From Dactylorhiza incarnata (Eukaryota; Streptophyta; Magnoliopsida; Asparagales; Orchidaceae), in contig JAWHQI010000028.1 in NCBI GenBank assembly GCA_033032865.1, positions 3,553,001-3,617,000 on the forward strand: a DNA stretch of 64,000 nucleotides. The letters run 5' to 3'. Every line of letters starts with the position of its first letter. Positions within the stretch are counted from its first letter, which is position 1. The position numbers and the translations under genes were made by a program. This document shows positions 1 through 11,332 of this stretch, one piece after another. The notes beneath the pieces were generated by a model. The model searched no databases and had not been told where the DNA came from. It saw nothing but the letters and a program-made list of their open reading frames with translations.

Positions 1-1990
1 ATTGATTTGATATTTTGAATGCATTTTTGATGTCTTTAATATAAGATATACTTTAGATATTATAATCTTCATTTCAGATTATGGAGGACTTCTGTTCAAT
101 ATATTATATCTCATTGCATTGAGAATAATCATGCTCATTTTGGAGTTGTTCAAAATGATATGCAAAGAGTAGATCCACATTGGGGAACACTCAGTAGGAA
201 CGAATGAAAAGTAAGGATTCACTGTTGAATCCAACTAGCTGGGATGATTATGCGAAAAATTTAATTTTTAGATGCAATTTTTGGATTTTTTTGGTGGACG
301 CTTTGGTTATATTCCTTCTGAGATGATTTTTACAGTGTCATCTTTATACAATCCTAGTATATCGTTCTATTTTATACTACAAATATCTTCTCTTATTTTG
401 TGTGCCTATTACTTAATTACTATTAACATGTATTTGTTTTCATGAAAATTTTGGCAATATCTTAGTTATTTTTTATTTATTGTGCGTTTTTAACTATTTA
501 CAGAACTTTAGTAGTTATCGTGCCTTATAGCTTCAACTCACATTTGCTTCACAAGTGAATTTTCCATAAAATTATTTCACAAATCATAATTTGTATCTTG
601 ATCCTCACTGCTGCAACTTCTTATCCTTTTCTGTGTTTACATTAGGAAAGAGTGGAAGATCAAAAATGATGGGACAATGACATATTCAAATTTCTTCACA
701 ATCTTGTGGATTCATTTTCTCACATATATGTAAGATATATCTCTAGAGATTAACATAAAATTTTGCATAGCATAGCTTAGTAAGCATATAACTATATGCT
801 GATGTAGTCTATTATGTTACCACAAAAACATGTTCAAGGATGCTTTGCGTTCTTGCAAAATTAAAGTATATCTTGTGATTGCAATAAGAAGATACTGAAC
901 TTTCCTTTTGAGTAGATATGAATGCCTTGAATGTTGAAAATGGTTTGTGTGAATATATTACTAAGGAAGTACTTCGGGTGCAGACTACTTCTTTTCCCCT
1001 TTTAAAGTAGTCAAATTCCCTAATGTGCCAGAGCAATCAAATTGAGATGCATTGGTTATGAAACGACCCTATCCTCGGAATCGACAATTCATATTAGCAT
1101 GCTAGAAATGTTTTAAACATTTTACAATTTGACTAAGTGATCGTTGTCCTAGTAGGTTGGGTATTGTGATCTAAATGAAAACATGTTGAGCAAAGAAGCT
1201 AATTATCATTTCCAATCATGTACGTGCATGAGCTGACTCATACTTCGATAAAAAAAACAATGATAGACACATCAAATCAGAATGCTGTGTTTTGTTAGTT
1301 TTTAGAATAAAATTTGACATACCGAGTATAAACTTAAAGTTTTTTACATATGTATTTCTTCTAAGAATTAGATAGTGTTTTCATTAGGAAACATAAAATG
1401 TTTGACGAATTTATTGCATCCTTCATATTCTATTACATATTTCGCTTGTCATATTCTTGATTTGCCAAAGTATTTGTAGGAAATTTATTATTGTTTGGCA
1501 ATTATAAGTCTATTTTAAATATGAATTAGAGATACATGAAATTCACCTCGAATGATAAAGCAATAATTCATCTAAACCCCGAAAGTTTTCTTGTAGAAAT
1601 CCTTTAGAATATAATTGCTATAAATATGATCAAAAGCCTAGTATTTAGTTTCAGTCAATTTGACGACATTTTCCCTTTTGAAAATGCAGTTATCTTTTAA
1701 TCCAATCACAACTATTCATTGTAATAGTAATTGTGATGCAATTAATTTTAAGGTGTCAAAATGAATGTATTGTTTTGATGGCTTGAAACTCTTAATACTA
1801 AAATCTACCGGGTAGGTAATAGTGATTTTCTTCCTATGAAGCGAAAAATCCATCCCTATATAGATATATTTATGTAGTTATATTTAATCTTAAATATAAA
1901 TCCTAAACCATATCCTTTTAATTATTTCCTTTGTAAAGTCATTTCATAAAATTGTGCCTTCATGAGCTGCTGTAGCCTTCTTTTTACTGT
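1..1990. other. AT-rich spacer, no gene recognised
   Basis: About 2 kb of AT-rich sequence. The open frames are short, with no recognisable domain, splice pattern or transposon terminus. I see nothing I can annotate here apart from poly-T and poly-A runs. Confidence 0.6.
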
Positions 1991-1994
1991 TTAA

Positions 1995-2430
1995 TTATAC
2001 GCAGTATCAAATCATTTAAGAGTTGTTTGGTTAGTCTCTTGATGTTAGTTGTCTGCATTATATGTTAACATTGTTTGTTTTAGTTCAGAGTTATCATTCT
2101 TAAAGATGTCGGTGTTATCTTAAGCATAATTATTCTTAAGATGTCGCGACATAATATTGTCTAATTCCATCTACTTTTAAATGCTAACTTAAATATGACT
2201 TATTATTTGTTTTATGTTTGAGGTATAACCAAGTTTTCATAGAAGTCATATGACTGATGAGTTTAAGAAAAATATTAAGTTATCTAAATGCCAACTTAAA
2301 TATGACTTGTTATTTGTTTTATTGTTTTTGAGCTATAACCAAGTTCTATAAAACTCATATGACTGATGAGTTTAAGAAAAATATTAAGTTATCACTGGTG
2401 TTGAGGTCCATTCCTTTGATTTTCATTAGT
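1995..2430. repeat. Dispersed repeat, copy 1 (second copy 7235-7550)
   Basis: This stretch shares long similar blocks with 7235-7550 in the same order and orientation. The shared blocks start near 'tatcaaatcattta', pass through a 'tatatgttaa' block and end with 'gaggtccat-cctttgatttt'. The two copies are perhaps 75-80% alike by eye. No coding content or termini are visible, so this is either an old segmental copy or two copies of an unidentified non-coding element. Confidence 0.55.
2178..2391. repeat. Tandem duplication, 107-bp unit, two copies
   Basis: Two adjacent copies (about 2178-2284 and 2285-2391) share the blocks 'aacttaaatatgact' and 'catatgactgatgagttta' with few differences. The related sequence near 7430-7520 has only one copy, so the duplication happened after the two dispersed copies separated. 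Confidence 0.75.
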
Positions 2431-3000
2431 TTTTCTTTTCTTTCCCCATCACTTCTTCGGCCATCAATTTGCTTGGTTAGGGGGAAGTCACATCCTTTCA
2501 CCAACACCAATATGTAGTCACATGTGTATTTCCAATTTCAATCGAACTATTAAGAAATTTATGAAATGTCATTTATAACTGAGTAACTGACATTATTGGC
2601 TGTAGAAAAGTTTCCTTTTTTTTTTTTACTTCGGATACCACCACTATGATGTTAATGTCACGAACAACTATTTCATGGATTGCCTGTTGACACTTTTTAG
2701 GTCACTCAAGGAAAGAGTGAAAAATTATTGAAGTTGGAAGAAGAATTTTGATACATGTCAATGTTTGAGTATGTAAAAACTTCTAGGATAATATAAACTA
2801 CTTTAGTGCCTAGAAGATTTTAGTGTCTTTTAGATAGATCTAGTATATAGACGGATTTAAAGATCTTTAGGTAGTTCTAGTGTGGAGAATACTCTTGAAT
2901 GATGTGAGTATTTTATGATTCTTGTAAATAGACATATGGAGCATTTAAAAGGTTCTAAGAATATCTTGTGTGTGGTGTATTTATATTTGTATCTATGAGT

Positions 3001-3032
3001 ATGTATGTATATATGTATCTATCTATCTATAT
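3001..3032. repeat. ATGT/ATCT microsatellite
   Basis: A short run of TATG, TATC and TATA tetranucleotides (tatgtatatatgtatctatc and onward). It is simple-sequence DNA without other features. Confidence 0.6.
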
Positions 3033-3472
3033 GTTTGTATTGTGAAATCACAGCTCATGCCCTTATTATTAACCTTGTAATATTTGAACATTTAGCGAAA
3101 CATATAGGAACATTGGAACCCTTCAGCAGCTCTGCGCGGCATAAGGTGGTATTTTCAGTGGTGCAAATTTTACAAAGTGTCGTAAACATTCTCCTTTAGA
3201 TCAAAAAGCTTGTAAGTAGTCTCTATTTTCCAAATAATCATAGGAAATGTCTTCCATTCTAATGTGGATACTTGTATGTTATAATAATTTGCATAGCATA
3301 ATATTGTCTATTTTGAAAGTAAAGCAAAGGGAAATTCTACCGTGCAGGTAGATATTTTTTTTTAATCATCACATCAAAAATATTATCTTTTACTCCCTTA
3401 ATGATGTATGCTCTTCTTTAGTGCTTGAATATGGTGATTTTGGCATGCGTGCTATAAGGCTTCACACTCTAA

Positions 3473-3692
3473 GGTTCCGTTTGGCGCGGCTTTTTTGCTT
3501 CAATGAGTTTGGACAACAACATCACCATTATAGAATGCATGTTTGGCAAGACAATTGTTATGACCACCACCAAGAAAGTAAAACTAGTTTTAAACATAAA
3601 AGTGGATGAAGTTAGTTAGGTGAGGTCGGGCGTTCACGAACGAGTTCACAACCACCGCGTTCATGACCGCCACCACTGTGCCAAACGGAGCC
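3473..3692. mobile_element. Tourist-like MITE (PIF/Harbinger type), 220 bp
   Basis: The left end reads GGTTCCGTTTGGC and the right end reads GCCAAACGGAGCC, giving 13-bp terminal inverted repeats with one mismatch. Both ends are flanked by the trinucleotide TAA (3470-3472 and 3693-3695). A TAA/TTA target duplication with a GG(N)TC(C/T)GTTTGG terminus is the hallmark of Tourist-like MITEs mobilised by PIF/Harbinger transposases. No transposase is encoded. A short ORF over the left part is incidental. Confidence 0.85.
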
Positions 3693-3695
3693 TAA

Positions 3696-4833
3696 GTCAT
3701 TTTGAACCTATATAAACATTTATTTAGCCATTGTATGTTGATCTTGAAATGATCTTTTAGGATGTTTTAACTACGTTGGGAACTTAGTGTAGTATTTCTT
3801 TAATATTTTCTTGTATGTTGTTCCTAACATTAAAGATGCTAATTTTCTTGTATCATTCAATTATCATCTTTGCTCTTTAGATGATTTTCGTGGACTTATC
3901 TTTAAGTAGAGCTTGAATTGGATGCGCATAGCAAAGGAAATTGTTAATAATCCCCAAATTAGGATCTTTCTTTTATTAATCCCTCTTATCTTTTAAAAAA
4001 TGTCTACAATGAAATGAAATATTCGCACACATAATAACAAATAGTTTTAATCCATGCAAAAAATAAAAACTTTCTTGTACTCTATATTGGACAAAAACTT
4101 ATTTATACGGATTTTTTGTCTGTAGGATTTTAAACATGCGATGGTTAAGTTGATGCGTGTTAATCTTCCTTAATAATTTAATTTCAAGTATGGTTGTAGT
4201 GTTACCAAATCTGATAAATCACACTTTGCAAATTATTGATGCAGAGTACCGGTTTGGGCATATGTTCTTTTTTTTACTTCTATTTTTTTAGACTTGCATT
4301 TTCTTATTGAGCTAAATTTATTAGCCGAGTCATATGTTTGTAGATGATTGTGCTCAATTTTTTTATTGGTATATATCTCTTAAATGATTATGTATGCTTC
4401 AATATATCATATTTTGCTATATAGTTGTCTATATAATTTTGCAAAGAGAAAATATTGTCCTATGGGACATCACTGCCTTAGTCATCAATATGTGCCAGAT
4501 TTAGCGTCTCTTGCACAAGATTCAAGAAAAATCATTGAGTTTATATTTTGATCAGATTTGGTATTTGAGTAGTTTTTTAATCTTAAAACATTTTATAATT
4601 AATTTTTTTCTCCACAGAAATGCATGAACCATTCTTGTGAACAATTTTCATTTAAAATATTTCACTTCAGAGCACTTCTTTTTCGCTCTTGTATGCTCAA
4701 ATACACCCACCTATGTCCATTTGCATGACCACATGCGCTCAGAGGTTCACACATCAAAACTTTTTGTTGGTGTACCCAGATATAGGTGCGCATATTCGAG
4801 AAAAAATGATTTGAGAAATTGCTCCAAATTGGA
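3696..4833. other. AT-rich spacer, no gene recognised
   Basis: AT-rich intergenic DNA with no domain-bearing frame, repeat or transposon end that I can support. Confidence 0.55.
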
Positions 4834-4920
4834 AAATAATAGGGCTTTTTGGCACTTTGCACCCCCCATTTGCGTCAGATTGGCACTTTGCACCCCGAAA
4901 TTTTAAATATTACATTTTGC

Positions 4921-4921
<1 letters not shown>

Positions 4922-4954
<33 letters not shown>
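4922..4954. repeat. 33-nt poly-C tract
   Basis: An uninterrupted run of 33 C residues inside the left arm of the Mutator-like element. It grew from the 'ttgcacccccc' motif that is repeated in that arm. The exact length should be treated as uncertain, because such tracts are error-prone in sequencing. Confidence 0.9.
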
Positions 4955-5246
4955 ATTTGCCAAATTTTGGTACTTTGCACCCTAGGGCAATTTTATGACG
5001 GGTATTTTTGTCTAATAGAAATCGGAATAGAGATTTAAGTTAGGTTTTTTCTGATCAGCGCCTCCCATCTAGCCGCATCTCCATCTTTCGCGATTTTGTC
5101 GAGTGGCGCCCCGCATCTTGGTGTTTTCCTGCGTGGATTCTCTTTTTCGTCGAAGGAACGGTGCATTCCCGGCCTACATTCCCACCGTCGAAGGAAAAGA
5201 GCAAACAAATTTTTTGTCGAGGTCAAGAATCTCGACGGTGACAACT

Positions 5247-5439
5247 ATGGCTCGACAAGCAGCGAAGCTTATCGGACCTCTGGCCAACAGAATATACCGG
5301 CAGCATAACTCGTCGTCGTCCTCTTCGTTGTTGCAGTCTTGCCACTTCGGGGCGGCGCCTCAACCCGCCATTTTTTTCGACAAGAACTCCCGTGTCGACG
5401 TTCCACACCGAGCAAGCCATTGAGTATGGAACCAAAATG
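5247..5439 (+). pseudogene. Captured exon fragment inside the Mutator-like element
   Basis: An ATG at 5247 opens a frame with an N-terminus rich in Arg, Ala and Ser and almost free of acidic residues (MARQAAKLIGPLANRIYRQ), which resembles a mitochondrial targeting peptide. The good frame shifts near 5395-5400. The shifted frame then continues to codons for Tyr-Gly-Thr-Lys-Met, directly followed by a GTGAG donor at 5440. This looks like a first exon taken with the start of its intron from a host gene and then mutated. I do not recognise the parent gene. The targeting-peptide reading is inference from composition only. Confidence 0.5.
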
Positions 5440-6286
5440 GTGAGATCTCTTAATTTTTGATGCCTGCTTCTCTAATTGCTCACGAAGAAGGTAGTAGGAA
5501 ATCATCGATCATAATTTTTTAGATTGGGTAAACGGAGTTGGGCTTTTTGCATCCATGTTTTCTTCCTTTTTTGGTTTCTTCTCTATTCTAAGCGTCAAGT
5601 ATAAAGGGGAACACATATCTTTGCACTTAAATTTCGTTAGAAACTATTCTAAGCGACCCTTTTAGTTGTTGAATCTTCCGGAGTGCATATCTCATCATGT
5701 GTTTATCCCAATTAACAATTGTTTAAACATTTGTTTGATCTATTATGGAAAAATTATTCTATTTTGAGTTGTAGGAGAAGAAAATCATCATTTTGTGCTT
5801 TCCGGCGTGAATTCTTTTTTCCGTCGGGGAGCAAAACGCCAATTTAAGAGATTTGTGGCTGCTCCGGACCGAAATACCCCTTGAATTTCAGCTTGGGGTG
5901 CAAACGCCAAATTAAAGACATTTGGGGAGTGCAAAGTGCCATATTTAAAAATTCGGGTTGCAAAGTGCCAAAAAGCCAAATAATATTTATACAAAAATTT
6001 TACCAAAATATTTCATACATTTCTATAAAAAACATATTTCGAATAGTTTTATTACCAAAAACTACTCAAATATGAAATAAGGGAAAAGTAGAACCCTTGA
6101 TTTAATGAAGATGATGGCATGAGACACTTGGCGCAATCTGGTAGGTGATTGAGGGCGTAATGCCTTATTACTCGAGCAGTATTCTCTCTTTTGTAAATAC
6201 ATTCCATTAGGCACATATGCACACGTCCTCTAATATTCACCATTTACTGAGATGGGAATTGTGGTATCTTTCAAGAGGTGCATATC

Positions 6287-6727
6287 TGATGTGGCATAAG
6301 GGCCACACCTATCTGCCACCCTGAAGTCCCACCAGGGGGCCCACCTTGGAGTCCACCAAGGCGGCTTTATCAGGGCTGCAACCCATACACCCCAACCCGT
6401 CTCCGCCATGGAGTCACCACCATGCGGCGGGTTGTTGAGGCTAAGGATCGAACACCTGACCTTCCAGATAAGAGTCTTTCACCAGAGCTCGCATCATCAA
6501 TTGATCTGCAGATCAGTTGGTGATGAGAGTCCGTCTGAAGACTCTTTATCAAGGAGGTCGAGTGTCTGATCCCCAGCCTCAGCAACCCGTTGCGCCTTGT
6601 GGTGGGGCCAGAGACGGGTTGGGGTGTATGGGCTGCAACCCTGATAAAGCCGCTCGGGTGGACTCCTGGGTGGGCCCCCTGGTGGGTCTCTAGGGTCGCA
6701 GGCAGGTGTGACGCCTGCCCTGCATCA
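6287..6727. mobile_element. Inverted-repeat (foldback) element, 441 bp, 5-bp TSD
   Basis: The two halves are long inverted copies of each other, meeting near a GATCTGCAGATC palindrome at about 6500. Matching blocks include GGCTTTATCAGGG, CCCATACACCCCAACCCGTC and CACCAGGGGGCCCACC in both arms. The outer ends read TGATG and CATCA and are flanked by ATATC (6282-6286 and 6728-6732). Arms of about 210 bp give a large hairpin of roughly 75-85% pairing. A 5-bp duplication with TG..CA ends would also suit LTR-type integration, so the class is left open. The 125-aa minus-strand frame across it has no known domain. Confidence 0.75.
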
Positions 6728-7234
6728 ATATCCTTCTGATAGATCACGTGTTTGTTTTAATATGCACCGTAGTGGAAGAAATTGTCTGTTGAAATAACGC
6801 TATTTTAGTACCTGCCTCTATCAAAGAAGTTTATTTTTGAACAGTTACTGTATTTATAGCATATCATGACATGACAGCCTTGCTAGTCAACTTGCCATCT
6901 TTTTGTGCAGTAAAGTTACTGGATGTTGTTTCATAGTGTACCCCTGAACTTTTCTATTCTATTTAACGAAAATATTTTCCATAATTAATCATGCATCTAA
7001 ACTTAAGTGCACTGGTTCTAGTTAATTTTAAAGTGTAGACTTCCAAATCTCTCGCACATGCTCATATGACTTCTAATCAATTATTGAGGGAGTTCCGTGC
7101 TACTTCGGACCCTCGGGAAAAGAACTTAGGTGTGTTGACCTACACTACACTAGCTGGTGCATTCATGTGGAAGAAAAGTATTTGTTATTTTTGTATTCTA
7201 AACACTCCACACAAGTTCTTGACTCTCAATTATA

Positions 7235-7550
7235 TGATGTATCAAATCATTTAGGGTTGTTTTGATTAGTATCTAGATGTTAGATTTTAGTATTATATGT
7301 TAAATTTTGTTTAGTTAAGGCTTAAGGATTATCATTCATAATGATGTAAGTGTTATCTAGAGAATAATTAGTCTTTAGATGTCACAACATGCAACATCGT
7401 CTGATGATGACATTTGAAGTGCAGCTCAAATAGGTTTTGTTATTTATTTTAATTTTGAGGTTTAAGACAAGTTTCTATAGAAGACATATGATAGGTAAGT
7501 TTGAGAAGAAATGAGGCTATCACTGGTATTGAGGTCCATCCCTTTGATTT
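7235..7550. repeat. Dispersed repeat, copy 2 (pair of 1995-2430)
   Basis: Same orientation as the copy at 1995-2430 and similar from 'tatcaaatcattta' to 'gaggtccatccctttgatttt'. It lacks the 107-bp tandem duplication seen in the first copy. Confidence 0.55.
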
Positions 7551-8880
7551 TCACACAAACTGTGGAAAGATCCGCTTCTTTTGTTGGGATATTGTTGTCA
7601 GAAATGCTTGGAGGATCTTTTGATGCAGGATGAATATAGTGAGTGTGCTAAGGGCACTCTAATGAGTGTGTTAGTGACATGTTGTGGAGAAAACCTAATA
7701 ATGATGCAATGGCAAACAATTATCCGACAATCAATTACTTTAATTGCTGAAATTATTAGTAGAGTCCACAAGCATTCACGTTTGAGATTAGACGTTAGAG
7801 AAACAAGTTAAATCCAATTAAGTTAGAAAGAAAATACTTCAATTAAATACTAGGAGAAGAAATCCCGCAAAGAGAACAAGTTTTTGACGAACAAATATTA
7901 ATTAATATCCAAAATAACTTGACTGTGCACCCAAATATTCAACCAGTAGTAAAGACTTCACATAGGAACTTTCATACGCAATTGGAGTCCGAAAAGGTGA
8001 TATGTTGCTGATTTCATGGAGTGGACGACGGTTTGTCGAAATTTTGCACAAATTTTAGGCCTCCGGGTGGAATTCTGCAACAAAGGTGAACCTTGAGTGG
8101 AGTCGTAGGTTGATGGAAGGGTGGGAGGAATACTTAGGCTGCTGGAGTGGAGTCTGGAAGGCCTGATGACTCCTGGGTGCTAGAAACAAAACTGGACAGT
8201 AAGGAAATATTCTTAGAGCTTCTAGCTCTGGAATGCAGGAATGAGTAATTTTAGGCTTGATTCTGATGTTTTTGTGGTCAGAAATGTCGAATTCAGAACT
8301 TGGACGGGAAGGGGTGATGAAGTTGTCTACAGAAAGTAGGGGAGAAGTTTTGGTTGCGTAGGGGACAAGTCTTGGTTGGGCAGAGAAATGAGGCGTGAGT
8401 GCACGAATTGGAGACGGATAGTTTCATTTTGGCTTGGGAGAGGGCCGTTTGTTCAGGTTGTGCAAGAGAGTTACTGCAGTTATGAGAGTAATTTTAGTAG
8501 CATTCATGTAATTAGGAGGTGATTATGCTTGGAACGTGGGTGGCTGAGGGTGATTAAGTGGGGATGGGATGGCTAGGGGAGGGGAATGACTGGCCGGCGG
8601 CTGAAGTGGGGTATGCTAGCGGTTTTGAGTGTGGAGGGTTTGAGATGGTCGGTCAAACGGGGGAGGAGGGATATATAGGCTTCAACATCCAGAAGTCCAC
8701 AGATTCAGCACCGTGGACTGATTGCATGAACACAACCTTCGAACTGAAATGCTTGAAAATCAATCTCTAGACTCTTACTTATAGACTTAGAACCCAATCT
8801 GAACAACCAAGATCATCTGGAACGTAAAGCCCATTTTACATGAAATAAAAACATTCAAAAAATAAAAATACATAAAAATG
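7551..8880. other. Spacer, no gene recognised
   Basis: It contains short frames (for example around 7581-7811 and 8558-8770) with no recognisable domain. The stretch from about 8000 to 8700 is G-rich on the plus strand and might be old retroelement sequence, but I see no diagnostic terminus. Confidence 0.4.
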
Positions 8881-8914
8881 TGTCGTCGCCGTTCTGAAAG
8901 CGACTACCTGCTCG

Positions 8915-8992
8915 GCGTGGAACGAGCGGAATGAGGGTGCCCGACGGTTGCAGACAGTTGAAGGCGACAGTAGCTCGGGCGGAGAGGGAGCA
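8915..8992. repeat. Stray copy of LTR-element interior (matches 9578-9652)
   Basis: The block from 'gaacgagcggaa' through 'cggagagggagca' is nearly the same as 9578-9652, inside the non-autonomous LTR element. It lies outside that element's left LTR, so it is a fragment of a separate insertion or a local copy event. Confidence 0.75.
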
Positions 8993-9145
8993 GTATGTGT
9001 TGTAGAGGGATATCCGTTCTACATCAATGTCTATAGAATATTAAATAAAATGTACAACATTGATTTTTATAAATATTTTTTTATATATTTTATATATTAT
9101 ATATTTTATTAGTAATTGTTATTTGACTATGTTTATGTAAGACTT

Positions 9146-9437
9146 TGTTATGGGCCTACTTGGAGCGGTGGCCGGAGGATGATCGAAGGCGGAGATGATG
9201 GTGGTGGAGGACACAACGGAGCCTTAACCGCAACTGCCTAAGCGGGGCTTGCTCGTTAGAGGAGAGAGCTACCAGATTTCTCACAAGGGGGACAAGAAAA
9301 CTAGAACTCTTTCATTGCTTACTTCATACAACACACCATATGCTTTTATATAGGCTTACAAGAGGGCATAAATGTAAATTAACAAAGACAAGGAAAATAT
9401 TAAAATACTAAGATAATTGGGCACGCAGTCCATAACA
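9146..9437 (-). repeat. 3' LTR of the non-autonomous element
   Basis: A 292-bp LTR (third base of its plus-strand end is intact: ..CCATAACA). It aligns along its length with 11039-11332 with roughly 90% identity by eye. Confidence 0.85.
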
Positions 9438-9719
9438 TCTCTCTCGACCTTCAAATCGAGCTTGTCCTCAAGCTCGAACGAGGCTTGCACTGCTTGATCA
9501 TCTGGCTCTTTGATTTCGCACTAGAACAATTCCTAGTATCGCGTTGCTGTAGCGGAGGCTGAGGTAGAAACGATGGCGAGGAACGAGCGTAACGAGGGTG
9601 CCCGACGGTTGCAGACAGTTGAAGGCGACAGTAGCTCGGGCGGAGAGGGAGCATCGTCAAGCAAAAATGGCGGCGTTGACTTTGGAAGGTCTGACGAAGA
9701 TGACAGAGGGGCAATCGCC

Positions 9720-10007
9720 TCAGAGAATGGTGGGCGTGTCAGCGGCCGGCGAAGATGGAGACTTCACGAGGAGAGGCGGCGGCGGCGACGACGGTGGAAA
9801 ATTCGGCAGAGGGACGACCGCAAGGACTTGTAGTGGCTGTGGAAGCGGCAGCGGCACGGGCTGGGGCAAAAAGGCGGTTGTTGGATTCTTAATTTGGTGG
9901 AGTGCGTCGGTGTCCCGAAGGCGTGCATCCATGGAGGCCATAAAATCTTGTAACATGGAACGAATTGAACTGATGGCGGCGGCCTCATCCGTAGCACTAA
10001 TCGTCAT
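9720..10007 (-). CDS. Possible gag-like ORF remnant of the non-autonomous element
   Basis: A 95-residue minus-strand frame begins with a short helix-like segment (AAISSIRSMLQDFMASMDARL) and continues as a Pro/Leu-rich tract. Position and strand fit the first ORF of the element. The N-terminal pattern resembles the start of Ty3/gypsy gag proteins, where a 'MxxxMxxRL' helix comes before a proline-rich linker. It is much shorter than a full gag and has no capsid core or zinc knuckle, so it is probably non-functional. The overlapping plus-strand frames of 86 and 139 residues are shadows of this GC-rich stretch. Confidence 0.35.
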   Translation of the reverse strand: MTISATDEAAAISSIRSMLQDFMASMDARLRDTDALHQIKNPTTAFLPQPVPLPLPQPLQVLAVVPLPNFPPSSPPPPLLVKSPSSPAADTPTIL

Positions 10008-10058
10008 GCCGAACTAATGCCAAAATAATTAATCTAATCAATTGAGAAGTATTCAATA

Positions 10059-10352
10059 CAACAACAACAACAACAACAACAACAGAACCCATATAGTCCC
10101 CAATCATTGGGGGTATGGGCGGGGGAAGATTGGAAACAGACCTAACCTTTGGCACTATGCACAAAGTGGCTTCTCTCAGAGGAGAAAGACCTAACCTTTG
10201 ACAATAAATGCACAAAGTGGTTGCTCACAGAGTACCACTGAAATAGTGGCCCCCTATACCGTCGCGTTTGCTGCGGAATCATGCCCTCAAATCAAAGCCA
10301 AAGACATACAGAGAAGGCAGACCCAAGAATCCATTTTGATTTATGTGCACAT
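10059..10352 (-). mobile_element. SINE, 294 bp, copy 1, 12-bp TSD
   Basis: The minus strand ends in a (TTG)n tail, seen as caacaacaac at the left edge. A block before it reads CCAATGATTGGGG..GGGTTCTG. The insertion is flanked by AAGTATTCAATA (10047-10058 and 10353-10364), as expected for target-primed reverse transcription. It matches the copy at 12407-12688 along its length. It sits inside the non-autonomous LTR element, so it is younger. I could not place clear A and B boxes, and the pol III promoter type is unresolved. Confidence 0.85.
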
Positions 10353-11021
10353 AAGTATTCAATAAATTAAAAATAATTATTAGGTAGTGGAATGGCCAAC
10401 GGCTGATGGGCCCACACCCTTTCCCAAATGAGAAAGGCGCGGGCTCAATGGAACGAATAGTAGTCGCGTGCGCCTCGAGAAGAAACGGCAGGCGTGCCGA
10501 AGGCAGAAGGCCTGAGGCTCGAAAAAGACAGAAATATCAGCGGCCTTGAAGTTGATCGCTGGAGGCGTGGCTATGCGGGGGAGCTGTTGTGCTGGGGGCT
10601 CGATGAAGTTGATTGTTGATTTGTTGGAGGCGTAGCGTTCTGGACGAGCGTGCTGGTCGTGCTGGCAGGTGGAGGAGCGGCGCAGACTGGCTTGGGGAAG
10701 AAACATCGGCTGTTGGAACATTGACGAGGGAGTGTCGGGATCGACGAGTGTCAAAGAAGATCCGCTGGAGAGGCGCGTTGTTTGCAGGGGCAGAACGACG
10801 AAGATGCTGTTGGCGAGGTCAACGAAGAAGCGACTGTGGGTTCTGGTGCTTACGCAAGAGGCTTTATAGCCCCACTGGACGCAAATGGAGGTGGGCTATG
10901 CTTGGAGTGTTCGACGGAGAGGGAGCGAGTCCGTGAGCAAGATGTTGATGTGTCGAGTGTGGAGGAACTTGTTGACTTGATGAAACAGTGAGGACAACGA
11001 AAGTGTCTTGCCGAGTAAGGA

Positions 11022-11038
11022 GAGCTCTGATACCACTG
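11022..11038 (-). other. tRNA-Met-type primer-binding site
   Basis: The minus strand reads TGGTATCAGAGCTC a few bases inside the LTR at 11039. This is the usual plant initiator-tRNA-Met primer site and sets the orientation of the 9146-11332 element. Confidence 0.85.
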
Positions 11039-11332
11039 TGTTATGGGCCTACTCGGAGCGATGTCCGGAGGATGATCGGAGGCGGAGATGATGGTGATGG
11101 AGGATGCAACGGAGTCTTAACCGCATTTGCCTAAAGCGGGGCTTGCTCGTTAGAGGAGAGAGCTACCAGATATCTCACAAGTGGGATAAGAAAACTAGAA
11201 CTCTTTCATTGCTTACTTCAACACACCATATGCCTTTATATATGCTTACAAGAGGGCATAAATGTAAATTAACGAAGACAAGGAAATTATTAAAATACTA
11301 AGACTAGATAATTGGGCACTCAATCCATAAGA
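11039..11332 (-). repeat. 5' LTR of the non-autonomous element
   Basis: A 294-bp LTR pairing with 9146-9437. Its outer end has decayed to CCATAAGA. It is followed at once by the GACTT target duplication. Confidence 0.85.

Larger units (their letters stand above)
4842..5977. mobile_element. Mutator-like element with captured gene fragment, 1.14 kb
   Basis: The left end (GGGCTTTTTGGCACTTTGCA) is the inverted complement of the right end (TGCAAAGTGCCAAAAAGCC). A subterminal 'TTGGCACTTTGC' motif recurs inside both arms. The element is flanked by the 8-bp repeat AAATAATA (4834-4841 and 5978-5985). G-rich termini and an 8-9 bp duplication fit a Mutator-like element; a hAT assignment would need 8 bp and TAGGG/CAGGG ends, which are absent. 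No transposase is present. The interior is GC-rich compared with the flanks and holds an exon-like segment (5247-5439), the pattern of a Pack-MULE. Confidence 0.75.
9146..11332 (-). mobile_element. Non-autonomous LTR retrotransposon (LARD/TRIM-like), with TSD GACTT
   Basis: Two direct repeats of about 293 bp (9146-9437 and 11039-11332), with ends TGTTATGG..CCATAACA, bound a 1.6-kb interior. GACTT flanks both sides (9141-9145 and 11333-11337). The sequence beside the right LTR is the reverse complement of a tRNA-Met primer-binding site, so the element reads on the minus strand. The interior has a Pro-rich frame but no protease, RT or integrase. Near the left LTR the minus strand encodes an acidic and basic segment (FELEDKLDLKVERDVMD) like the leftover pol C-terminus seen in related elements. 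It must have moved with enzymes supplied in trans. A SINE is inserted in it. Confidence 0.85.

Noticed and set aside
9598..10017. 139-aa plus-strand Gly-rich ORF
   Set aside because: It is opposite to the coding sense of the LTR element and arises from the complement of a Pro-rich stretch.
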